Shown here piece after piece: positions 17,453 to 24,936 of a stretch of DNA of 38,300 bases. The translations under genes were made by a program, and so were the position numbers. This DNA is from Verrucomicrobiia bacterium (GTDB taxonomy: Bacteria; Verrucomicrobiota; Verrucomicrobiia; Verrucomicrobiales; DEV007): NCBI GenBank assembly GCA_020440025.1, contig JAGROX010000005.1:1-38300 (forward strand), read 5' to 3'. Positions within the stretch are counted from its first letter, which is position 1, and each line of letters opens with the position of its first letter. Below the pieces are notes generated by a model. That model saw only the letters and a program-made list of their open reading frames with translations. It searched no databases and was not told where the DNA came from.

Positions 17453-18994
17453 ATGAAGAACTACCTTCCCCCCCTTCTCACCATACTCGGACTAACGATG
17501 ATTACTGCGATCGCAGCGGATCGGCCCAACGTGCTTTTCATCATCGTCGATGATCAATCGCCACAGGATCTGAAGGTTTACAATCCCGAGTCCGTCCTCG
17601 AAACACCAAACATCGATCGCCTGGCCAAGGAAGGAATTACCCTCGACGGAGCCCATCAGATGGGTGCCTTCGTGGGCGCGGTCTGCACCCCGTCGCGTCA
17701 CATGGTGATGTGCGGGCGCACGGTCTGGCATCTGCCCATCGCCCCGGGCTCGAAGGAACATTGTCCGCCCAATCTGGAGGAAAACACCATGGCCGCAGTG
17801 TTCAATCGCGCCGGCTACGACACCATGCGCACCTGCAAACAGGGCAACAGTTACGAGGGTGCCAACAAGCAGTTCACCGTTCGTCACGATGCTTCGAAAC
17901 GCGGCGGCACTGAAGAGACCGGAAGCGCCTGGCATGGCCTTCAGGTGATGAACTACCTCAACGAACGCGAGGCCAGCAAGGATGCGGATCCTTTCCTGAT
18001 TTACTTCGGATTCTCCCATCCGCACGACACTCGCGACGGCACTCCGGAATTGCTGGCGAAATACGGCGCCACCAATCACACCGACAAGAACGTTCTGCCC
18101 GAGGCGAATCCCAAGCAGCCCGCGCTCCCGATCAACTGGCTGCCGGCCCACCCCTTTCATCATGGTCACCCCGGCCTGCGCGACGAGGTCGCGGTCAGCG
18201 GAGTCTGGGAGAACCGTGACGAACGCACCATTCGTAATGAACTCGGTCGCGAGTTTGCCTGTTCAGAGAACATCGACATCCAGATCGGCAAGGTCCTCGC
18301 CAAGCTTGAAGCCATGGGTGAGCTCGAAAACACCTACATCGTCTACACCGCCGACCACGGCATGGCCATCGGTCGCCACGGTCTGCAAGGAAAACAGAAC
18401 CTCTACGAGCACACCTGGAAGGTTCCCTACATCGTAAAAGGCCCCGGAATTGCTCCCGGCACCCGCGCTCTGGGAAACACTTACCTGCTCGATTCATTGG
18501 CCACGCTTTGCGACCTGACCGGAGTGCCGACGCCCGAATCGAACGAGGGAATCAGTTTCAAGCCCGTGCTAATGGGCGAGAAAGACACCGTTCGCGACGT
18601 GCTCTATGGCGTCTACAACGGCGGCACCAAGCCTGGCATGCGTAGCGTGAAAAAGGGTGATTGGAAACTGATTCAGTATGATGTCATGGACGGGCAAGTC
18701 CGCGAGCAGCAACTGTTCAATCTCGCCGAAAATCCCAACGAGTTTCTGAAAGAACACCACGATCCCGAGGTGATGAAACTCACTGGCGCCAAACCGACCG
18801 AGAATCAGGTCAATCTCGCCACCGATCCCAGATACGCCGACAAACTGGCCGAAATGGATGCCTTGCTCCTTTCCGAAATGCGCCGTCTTCACGATCCCTG
18901 GCGTCTGTGGAATCAGCCCGATGACGGACTCACTCCGCCACCGGCAAAACCCGCAGCCAAGAAAAACAAGAAGCCCAAGGCAGCGAAGAAATAA
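17453..18994 (+). CDS. Secreted sulfatase 1 (CTPSR type)
   Basis: The protein has 513 residues; signal peptide to about residue 22 (AIAA|DRP). It is a type I formylglycine sulfatase: the metal-binding 'FIIVDDQ' (Asp33, Asp34), the modification motif Cys78-T-P-S-Arg82, and a late 'TADHGMAIGRHG' metal motif. It hydrolyses a sulfate ester once Cys78 is converted to formylglycine. The layout recalls heparan-sulfamidase or iduronate/choline-sulfatase-like enzymes, but the substrate is not readable. The last 15 residues (499-513) are almost all Lys, Ala and Pro, an odd basic tail. It is the first of five sulfatase genes in a row, separated from the next by a palindromic element. Confidence 0.92.
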   Translation: MKNYLPPLLTILGLTMITAIAADRPNVLFIIVDDQSPQDLKVYNPESVLETPNIDRLAKEGITLDGAHQMGAFVGAVCTPSRHMVMCGRTVWHLPIAPGSKEHCPPNLEENTMAAVFNRAGYDTMRTCKQGNSYEGANKQFTVRHDASKRGGTEETGSAWHGLQVMNYLNEREASKDADPFLIYFGFSHPHDTRDGTPELLAKYGATNHTDKNVLPEANPKQPALPINWLPAHPFHHGHPGLRDEVAVSGVWENRDERTIRNELGREFACSENIDIQIGKVLAKLEAMGELENTYIVYTADHGMAIGRHGLQGKQNLYEHTWKVPYIVKGPGIAPGTRALGNTYLLDSLATLCDLTGVPTPESNEGISFKPVLMGEKDTVRDVLYGVYNGGTKPGMRSVKKGDWKLIQYDVMDGQVREQQLFNLAENPNEFLKEHHDPEVMKLTGAKPTENQVNLATDPRYADKLAEMDALLLSEMRRLHDPWRLWNQPDDGLTPPPAKPAAKKNKKPKAAKK

Positions 18995-18997
18995 AAT

Positions 18998-19085
18998 GGT
19001 GACACCGGCGCCCCTGCCGGTTTTCAGAAAAACACCTGGCTTTGCCGGCACTTCAAAGACCACCGGCAGGGATGCCGGTATCACC
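18998..19085. repeat. Inverted-repeat element between sulfatase genes
   Basis: The outer arms begin GGTGACACCGGC and end GCCGGTATCACC. Each arm also folds on itself: ACCGGC/GCCGGT on the left and ACCGGCA/TGCCGGT on the right. It fills the gap between sulfatases 1 and 2 almost completely. It is a different family from the element at 17378. Likely a REP/MITE-like repeat that may also end or stabilise transcripts. Confidence 0.7.
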
Positions 19086-19099
19086 CTATAACGCTCAGC

Positions 19100-20566
19100 A
19101 TGAAGCATCCATTCCTAGTCATCATTTTTGCCGCCATCTCCATCTCGTTCTCCACGGCGGCTCCCGTTGCGGCGGAAGAACGCCCGCCCAACGTCATACT
19201 CATCCTCGTCGATGACATGGGCTGGATGGACCTGAGTTGCCAGGGCTCCGATTTTTACCGCACTCCCAATATCGATCGTCTCGCGACCGAGGGCATGCGG
19301 TTCACCAACGGCTACGCTGCCTGCGCCGTGTGCTCCCCCACTCGGGCTGCGGTGCAGACGGGTCGGTATCCGCATCGTATTGGGGTGACGGATTGGATTC
19401 GATCCCTCTTTCAGCGAGGTGATCTCGGCACACCCGAGAAGAACCCTACCGAGTATGTCGGCGGTAAAAACCAGAAGCTGCTCTGCCCGCCAAATCCTTT
19501 CTGGATGGAGAGCGAGGAACTCACCATCGCCGAAGCGATCACGACGAAGTCCTATCACACCGCCTACATCGGCAAGTGGCATCTCGGCGACGAAGCCTGG
19601 TTTCCCGAAGCCCAGGGATACGAGGTGAATCGCGGCGGCTGCGACTACGGCCAACCGCCCTCCTATTTCGATCCCTTCAACAACCCGAAACACAAACACG
19701 AAACCATTCGCAACGGCATTCACAACCTGCCGGGCCGCAAGCCGGGACAGTTCCTGACTCACCGCGAAGGCGACGAAGCGGAAGAACTGATCCGGAAATG
19801 GAAAGACGAACCTTTCTTCATTCAGGTCTCGCACTACGCCGTTCACACGCCCATCCAAGCCATTCCCGAAGTCGCCGCGAAGTATGAAATCACTCCCGGC
19901 GAGACGCAGAAAAATGCCAAGTATGCCGCCATGGTCGAATCCGTCGACGACTCGACCGGGCAGATTCTGAAAGTGCTGAAGGAACTCGATCTCGATCAAA
20001 ACACCGTGATCATTTTCACCAGCGACAACGGCGGACTCGACAACAAGAGCAATCCCACCGACAACGCTCCGCTTCGCAGCAGGAAAGGCTACGCCTACGA
20101 AGGTGGCATCCGAGTTCCCTTCCTCGTTCGCTGGCCCGACAAGGTGCCCGCCGGTAAAGTCTCGGATGCGCCCGTCTGTTCCATCGATCTATTCCCCACC
20201 ATTCTGGACATCACCGGAGTCGAGTTGCCCAAGGATCTGGCCATCGATGGGGTTTCTCTGGCTCCTCACCTCAAGAGCGGCGGCGAAACCGCCCTGGATC
20301 GCGGCGCCCTCTTCTGGCACTTCCCCCACTATCGACACGCGCCGGGGCCGTATTCCATCGTGCGACAGGGCGATTGGAAACTGATCAAGTTTTGGGAAGG
20401 GCCGATGGAATTATTCGACCTGAAGAACGACCTCAGCGAATCCACGAACCTCGCCAATTCCCAACCCGAGAAAGTAAAGGAATTGGAGGATCTTCTGATG
20501 AGTCGACTGGAAGCCGACGGCGCCCGACTCCCGAAACCCAATCCAGATTTTGTGGCCAAACCATGA
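19100..20566 (+). CDS. Secreted sulfatase 2 (CSPTR type)
   Basis: The protein has 488 residues; signal peptide to about residue 25 (VAA|EER). Motifs: 'LILVDDMGWMDLSCQGS' near residue 37, the formylglycine site Cys78-S-P-T-Arg82 followed by 'AAVQTGRYPHR', 'YIGKWHLG', and 'FTSDNGGL' near the second metal site. This is the common arylsulfatase A-like pattern. The stop codon overlaps the next ATG (ATGA at 20563-20566), so it is coupled to sulfatase 3. The enzyme should be active if a maturase is present elsewhere; none is in the window. Substrate unknown. Confidence 0.93.
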   Translation: MKHPFLVIIFAAISISFSTAAPVAAEERPPNVILILVDDMGWMDLSCQGSDFYRTPNIDRLATEGMRFTNGYAACAVCSPTRAAVQTGRYPHRIGVTDWIRSLFQRGDLGTPEKNPTEYVGGKNQKLLCPPNPFWMESEELTIAEAITTKSYHTAYIGKWHLGDEAWFPEAQGYEVNRGGCDYGQPPSYFDPFNNPKHKHETIRNGIHNLPGRKPGQFLTHREGDEAEELIRKWKDEPFFIQVSHYAVHTPIQAIPEVAAKYEITPGETQKNAKYAAMVESVDDSTGQILKVLKELDLDQNTVIIFTSDNGGLDNKSNPTDNAPLRSRKGYAYEGGIRVPFLVRWPDKVPAGKVSDAPVCSIDLFPTILDITGVELPKDLAIDGVSLAPHLKSGGETALDRGALFWHFPHYRHAPGPYSIVRQGDWKLIKFWEGPMELFDLKNDLSESTNLANSQPEKVKELEDLLMSRLEADGARLPKPNPDFVAKP

Positions 20567-21945
20567 AACATCTGGTTTACGCACTGGGGATTTTATTGAC
20601 GGGTCATCTGGCCGCGGCGGAAGGAAAACCCAACCTCATCTTCATTCTCGCCGATGACCTCGGCTACGGCGAGCTGGGTTGTTATGGCCAAGAGTCAATC
20701 GAAACGCCTCATCTCGATCAGCTTGCCAAGGAAGGCATGCGTTTTACCCAGGCCTATGCCGGCGGTTCGGTGTGCGCCGCGTCACGAAGCGTATTGATGA
20801 CCGGCCTGCACAACGGCCACACCGCTGCTCGTGACAACGTCCCCCACTATCCCACCTACCTAAAAAAGGACGACCTCACCTTGGCCGAGGTGTTGCAGGA
20901 AGTCGGCTATCACTGTGGCGGCATTGGCAAATGGTCGCTCGGAGATCCCGGCACCGAGGGGCGCGCCACCGCTCAGGGATTCGATTCCTGGTTCGGTTAT
21001 CTCAATCAGGATCACGCTCACTACTACTATCCCGCCTATCTGGATGATGACGAAGGCCGTCTCGAGTTGCCGGGAAACTTGGAAAATCACACCGACTACA
21101 GCAACGATCTGATGACGGAGCGCACGCTCAAATTCATCAAGGAATCCCGCGAAACTCCCTTCTTCTTTTACGCGGCCTACACGGTGCCGCATTTCGGATC
21201 CACTTCGGAAGATCCCACCTCCTTCCCGGTTCCCTCGGACGCTCCCTACAGTGACCGAACTGACTGGGACCGTGCCTCAAAAAACTATGCAGCCATGATC
21301 ACTCGGCTGGATCGCGATGTCGGTCGTATCGTGGACCTGATCGATGAACTTGGGCTTGCCGAAAACACCCTGATCATTTTCTCCAGCGACAACGGGCCCT
21401 GGGGAAAAGCACCGAAGCGTTTTGCTTCATCGGGGCCGTTGCGCGGAGTCAAAACCAACCTCTACGAAGGCGGCATTCGCATGCCCTTCATCGCCCGTTG
21501 GCTCGGGGTCGTGCCGGGCGATTCCGTGAATGATGAGCCCATCGCCTTTCACGATGTCCTGCCGACCTTTGCCGAACTCGCAGGGGCAACGATCCCCGAT
21601 CACATCGATGGGATTTCATTCACTGCGGCGCTCAAGGGCGAGAGCATCGAGGATCCTCACGAGTATTTCTACTGGGACTACGGCCACTGCCGCCCACGGT
21701 ATGATCAGGCGGTACGACTGGGAAATTGGAAAGGAATCCGCCTCGGGGTTGGCAGCCCGATTCAGTTGTTCGACCTCGCTTCCGATCTCGGCGAAACCAC
21801 CGACATCGCCAGCGCCCATCCCGATGTCGTCTCTCGCATTGACGGAATCATGAGCCGCGCGGTCACCCCCAGCGCCAACTACCCGGTGGGAACGATCTAT
21901 CGCGGCAAGGCCATCTGGCAAGCTCCCGGCCCTCCCAAACCCTGA
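20563..21945 (+). CDS. Secreted sulfatase 3 (CAASR type)
   Basis: The protein has 460 residues. The frame is open from 20374, but that extension overlaps sulfatase 2 and has no signal peptide. ATG at 20563 gives MKHLVYALGILLTG and a signal cleavage near AAA|EGK, so I chose it. The formylglycine site is Cys71-A-A-S-Arg75, with alanine where most enzymes have proline; this is an accepted variant. Other motifs are 'FILADDLGYGELGCYGQ', 'GIGKWSLGDPG' (the usual GKWH has Ser for His) and 'FSSDNGPWG'. The Ser at the GKWH position is worth noting since that His normally contacts the sulfate. It is coupled to the gene before and lies 11 bases ahead of the gene after. Confidence 0.9.
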   Translation: MKHLVYALGILLTGHLAAAEGKPNLIFILADDLGYGELGCYGQESIETPHLDQLAKEGMRFTQAYAGGSVCAASRSVLMTGLHNGHTAARDNVPHYPTYLKKDDLTLAEVLQEVGYHCGGIGKWSLGDPGTEGRATAQGFDSWFGYLNQDHAHYYYPAYLDDDEGRLELPGNLENHTDYSNDLMTERTLKFIKESRETPFFFYAAYTVPHFGSTSEDPTSFPVPSDAPYSDRTDWDRASKNYAAMITRLDRDVGRIVDLIDELGLAENTLIIFSSDNGPWGKAPKRFASSGPLRGVKTNLYEGGIRMPFIARWLGVVPGDSVNDEPIAFHDVLPTFAELAGATIPDHIDGISFTAALKGESIEDPHEYFYWDYGHCRPRYDQAVRLGNWKGIRLGVGSPIQLFDLASDLGETTDIASAHPDVVSRIDGIMSRAVTPSANYPVGTIYRGKAIWQAPGPPKP

Positions 21946-21956
21946 TCAATTCGGTG

Positions 21957-23303
21957 ATGAAACGACTCCAGTTCTTGATCGGAATCGCCATCGGCCTGAG
22001 TCACTCGTGGTCGATTGCCGCCGATCATTCAGCAAGACCGAACGTCATCATCATCCTTGCCGATGATCTCGGATATGGCGATCTCGGTTGCTACGGGAAC
22101 AGCCAAAACCGCACGCCAAACCTGGATCGACTCGCCGCCGAAGGCATCCGCTTCACCGACTTTCACAGCAACGGCCCCATGTGCACGCCGACGCGGGCGG
22201 CCCTGTTGACCGGTCGCTATCAGAATCGCTACGGACGCGCATTCGAGAGCGCCCTCGGAGGCACCACCGGAAAGAACACCGGCCTGCCTCTCGACGCCCT
22301 GACCATCGCCGAAGTCATGCGCGACGCTGGCTATGCCACGGGAATGTTTGGCAAATGGCATCTCGGCTACCAGTCTCCCTTTCTGCCGACCCGACAGGGC
22401 TTTGATGAATTCAGGGGGCTCGTGAGTGGCGACGGCGATCATCACACCCACATTGATCGTACCGGGGGCGAGGATTGGTGGAATGGCGAGAAGATCGAGA
22501 TGGAAACGGGGTACACGACCGATCTCCTCACCGACCACGCCGTCGATTTCATCGAACGTCACCAGCAGAATCCCTTTTTCCTCTACCTCCCCCATCTCGC
22601 CATCCACTTCCCCTGGCAGGGTCCAGATGACCCGCCCCATCGGCAGGCGGGAACCGATTATCAGAAAGACAAATGGGGCATCATTCCTGACCGGGGAAAT
22701 GTCTCGACGCAGGTGAAAGCGATGATCGAATCACTCGATACCAGCACTGGAAAAATCATCGACACCCTTCAGCGACTGAACCTGGACTCGAACACTCTCG
22801 TCTTCTTCGCCTCCGACAACGGCGGCTACCTCAACTATGCTGGAGGCTTTGCCAACATCTCGGACAACGGCCCTCTGCGCGGCCAGAAGACCGAAGTCTT
22901 CGAAGGAGGCCATCGCGTTCCTGCCATCGCCTGGTGGCCAGGAAAAATCGCTCCCCGCGTCAGTCACGAAACCGTGATGACTTTCGATCTTTTTCCCACC
23001 CTGATCAGCCTGGTTCAGGCGCCAGACCGCGACACCCTCCCCCTGGATGGCACCGATCTCAGCGACCACCTCTTCGCAAGCCAACCGCTTCCACCCCGCA
23101 CCCTGTTCTGGCGGATGAAAGAAGCCAAGGCCGTTCGCAAAGGCTCATGGAAATTGGTCATCCCTCAAGCCAAGGCGCACCCGACTCTCTATGATCTGAA
23201 GTCGGACATCGGCGAATCGACCGATGTCTCCAAGGAACATCCCGAAATCTTTCATCGCCTCCAATCGAAGTTGGCGGAATGGGAAGCAGAGATGCCATCC
23301 TAG
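21957..23303 (+). CDS. Secreted sulfatase 4 (CTPTR type)
   Basis: The product has 448 residues from ATG at 21957; a GTG one codon earlier is possible. The signal peptide runs to about residue 20 (SIAA|DHS). The motifs are 'IIILADDLGYGDLGCYGN', the formylglycine site Cys76-T-P-T-Arg80 with 'AALLTGRYQNR', 'GMFGKWHLGYQ', and 'FASDNGGYLNYAGG'. This is a standard arylsulfatase A-like enzyme acting outside the cytoplasm. The short C-terminal domain includes 'GSWKLVIPQ' and 'LYDLKSDIGESTDVSKEHPE', typical of the family. It follows sulfatase 3 closely and is followed by sulfatase 5 after 48 bases. Confidence 0.93.
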   Translation: MKRLQFLIGIAIGLSHSWSIAADHSARPNVIIILADDLGYGDLGCYGNSQNRTPNLDRLAAEGIRFTDFHSNGPMCTPTRAALLTGRYQNRYGRAFESALGGTTGKNTGLPLDALTIAEVMRDAGYATGMFGKWHLGYQSPFLPTRQGFDEFRGLVSGDGDHHTHIDRTGGEDWWNGEKIEMETGYTTDLLTDHAVDFIERHQQNPFFLYLPHLAIHFPWQGPDDPPHRQAGTDYQKDKWGIIPDRGNVSTQVKAMIESLDTSTGKIIDTLQRLNLDSNTLVFFASDNGGYLNYAGGFANISDNGPLRGQKTEVFEGGHRVPAIAWWPGKIAPRVSHETVMTFDLFPTLISLVQAPDRDTLPLDGTDLSDHLFASQPLPPRTLFWRMKEAKAVRKGSWKLVIPQAKAHPTLYDLKSDIGESTDVSKEHPEIFHRLQSKLAEWEAEMPS

Positions 23304-23351
23304 TCGCAAATCGCTCATTTCAAGTGGCTAGACTTTGATCACATTTCACTC

Positions 23352-24803
23352 ATGACCTCCCTCCGCCTCTTCTCCACGATACTCGCGCCCCTGCTGCTGG
23401 CCATCTCCTCGGTGACTGGCGTCGCTGCCGATGAAAAAAGGCCAAATATCCTCTTCATCCTCGTCGATGATTTTGGAGCGCGAGATCTCAGCTGCTACGG
23501 ATCCGATTTTTACGAGACCCCCCAGATGGATCGGCTTGCCGCTGAAGGCGTTCGTTTTTCCCAGGCCTACGTGGCCTATCCTCGCTGCGTTCCTTCGCGG
23601 TTTGCGATTCTCACCGGAAAGCATCCCGCAGCCCTTCAGAAAGAACGCGACAGCGTGCATGTGGAACCAGATCGTGATGTCACCTTCGGCCGAGCCTTCC
23701 AGGACGCCGGTTATGCCACCTTCTATTGTGGTAAATGGCATCTCGGAGATGGCGAATCCGATCCAGACAAAGTCGGGTTCGACATCACCGTCGCTGCCGG
23801 AGCCGCCGGCGCCACCCGCTCTCATTTTGCGCCCTACGACGTCGTCAAAGGAAACGGCATGGGGGAGAAGGAAGCCATCGTCGGGCTCGAAGACGCGCCC
23901 GAAGGAGAATATCTCGCCGACCGACTGACCGAGGAAACGATGACGTTCATCCGAGAGCACAAGGATGGTCCCTTCCTCGCCGTACTCGCCCACTACGCCG
24001 TCCACACTCCCATCGAAGGCAAGAAACACCTCGCCAAACACTATGCTGAGAAGCTGACCGCCCATCCATTGCCAGAGGTTCTCTTTGAAAAGGAATCCGC
24101 CGGGGAGAACCTGCTCGTTCCGAACAATCCGACCTACGCCGCCATGGTCGAGAGCGTTGACAATGGCATCGGCCGTCTGCTCAACCTGTTGGACCGTCTG
24201 GAGATCGCCGACAACACCATCGTCGTCCTCGCCAGTGATCACGGCGGACTTTCCTCTCGCGGTGGCAAACGGGAAGTCGCCACCTCCAACCGCCCTTTTC
24301 GCGCCGGAAAAGGTCATCTCTATGAAGGCGGCCTGAGAGTGCCTCTCATCGTTCGCTGGCCCGGTCACGCTGAGAAAAATGGCGTGACCATCGCGACACC
24401 CGTGATCATGACCGATCTCTTTCCTTCCTTTCTCGACATGGCGGGCTTGCCGCTGCGACCTGATGCTCACGAAAACGGTATCAGCTTCGCCCCCTTGTTG
24501 GACGGAAAAGAGATCGACTCGGATCGGGCATTCTTCTGGCACAATCCGGCACCCCGGCCCACCAGCACCGGGGATTGGTTCTCTTCCGCCATTCGGGTCG
24601 GCAATCTGAAACTGCTCCAGTTCCCCACCGAAAAAACGACCGAACTTTACGATCTCGATGCCGATGTCGGTGAATCGAGAAACCTCGCCGCCGAGCGCCC
24701 CGAAGACACTGCCCGCCTTCTCGATCAGTTGAACCAGTGGAGAACTTCGGTGGGCGCATCGACCGAGCCACGCCTGCGAAAAAAGGAGCAAGCAGAAAAC
24801 TGA
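23352..24803 (+). CDS. Secreted sulfatase 5 (CVPSR type)
   Basis: The protein has 483 residues; signal peptide to about residue 27 (GVAA|DEK). Motifs: 'FILVDDFGARDLSCYGSDFYETPQMDRLA', the formylglycine site Cys79-V-P-S-Arg83, 'FYCGKWHLGDG', and 'LASDHGGLSSRGG'. The region before the site ('YVAYPRCVPSR') and the following 'AILTGKHPAALQKERDSV' resemble iduronate/uronate-type sulfatases more than the neighbours do, but that is a weak impression. It is the last gene in the run of five. The 133-base gap after it holds the third tandem box pair. Confidence 0.92.
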   Translation: MTSLRLFSTILAPLLLAISSVTGVAADEKRPNILFILVDDFGARDLSCYGSDFYETPQMDRLAAEGVRFSQAYVAYPRCVPSRFAILTGKHPAALQKERDSVHVEPDRDVTFGRAFQDAGYATFYCGKWHLGDGESDPDKVGFDITVAAGAAGATRSHFAPYDVVKGNGMGEKEAIVGLEDAPEGEYLADRLTEETMTFIREHKDGPFLAVLAHYAVHTPIEGKKHLAKHYAEKLTAHPLPEVLFEKESAGENLLVPNNPTYAAMVESVDNGIGRLLNLLDRLEIADNTIVVLASDHGGLSSRGGKREVATSNRPFRAGKGHLYEGGLRVPLIVRWPGHAEKNGVTIATPVIMTDLFPSFLDMAGLPLRPDAHENGISFAPLLDGKEIDSDRAFFWHNPAPRPTSTGDWFSSAIRVGNLKLLQFPTEKTTELYDLDADVGESRNLAAERPEDTARLLDQLNQWRTSVGASTEPRLRKKEQAEN

Positions 24804-24807
24804 CCCA

Positions 24808-24842
24808 ACCCTGTTGAGTCCGGGACCATACCCTGTTGGATC
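24808..24842 (+). promoter_or_regulatory. Tandem 13-bp box pair, copy 3 (diverged)
   Basis: ACCCTGTTGAGTC (24808-24820) is identical to the first box of the other two copies. ACCCTGTTGGATC (24830-24842) is a variant of the second. The period is again exactly 22 bp although the spacer differs. It begins four bases after the sulfatase 5 stop and lies 94 bp before the ATG of the ThuA/dehydrogenase gene. Confidence 0.55.
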
Positions 24843-24936
24843 ACCCCCATATCAAGCCGACTAGCGCGGACTCGGAGCTTGTTTTTAGGGGGAAGCAGCG
24901 ACACACTCCCGTCCCCTTTTATTTGAACCTGCCTCT

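Noticed and set aside
20374..20562. Longer start for sulfatase 3
   Set aside because: It overlaps sulfatase 2 by almost 200 bases and lacks a signal peptide; the ATGA overlap start at 20563 fits the operon pattern.
23346..24791. 481-codon minus-strand frame over sulfatase 5
   Set aside because: Mirror of a sulfatase with all motifs present.
17453..24803. Recent tandem duplication of one sulfatase gene
   Set aside because: The five proteins differ in motif, length and sequence throughout, so they are old paralogues or separate acquisitions.
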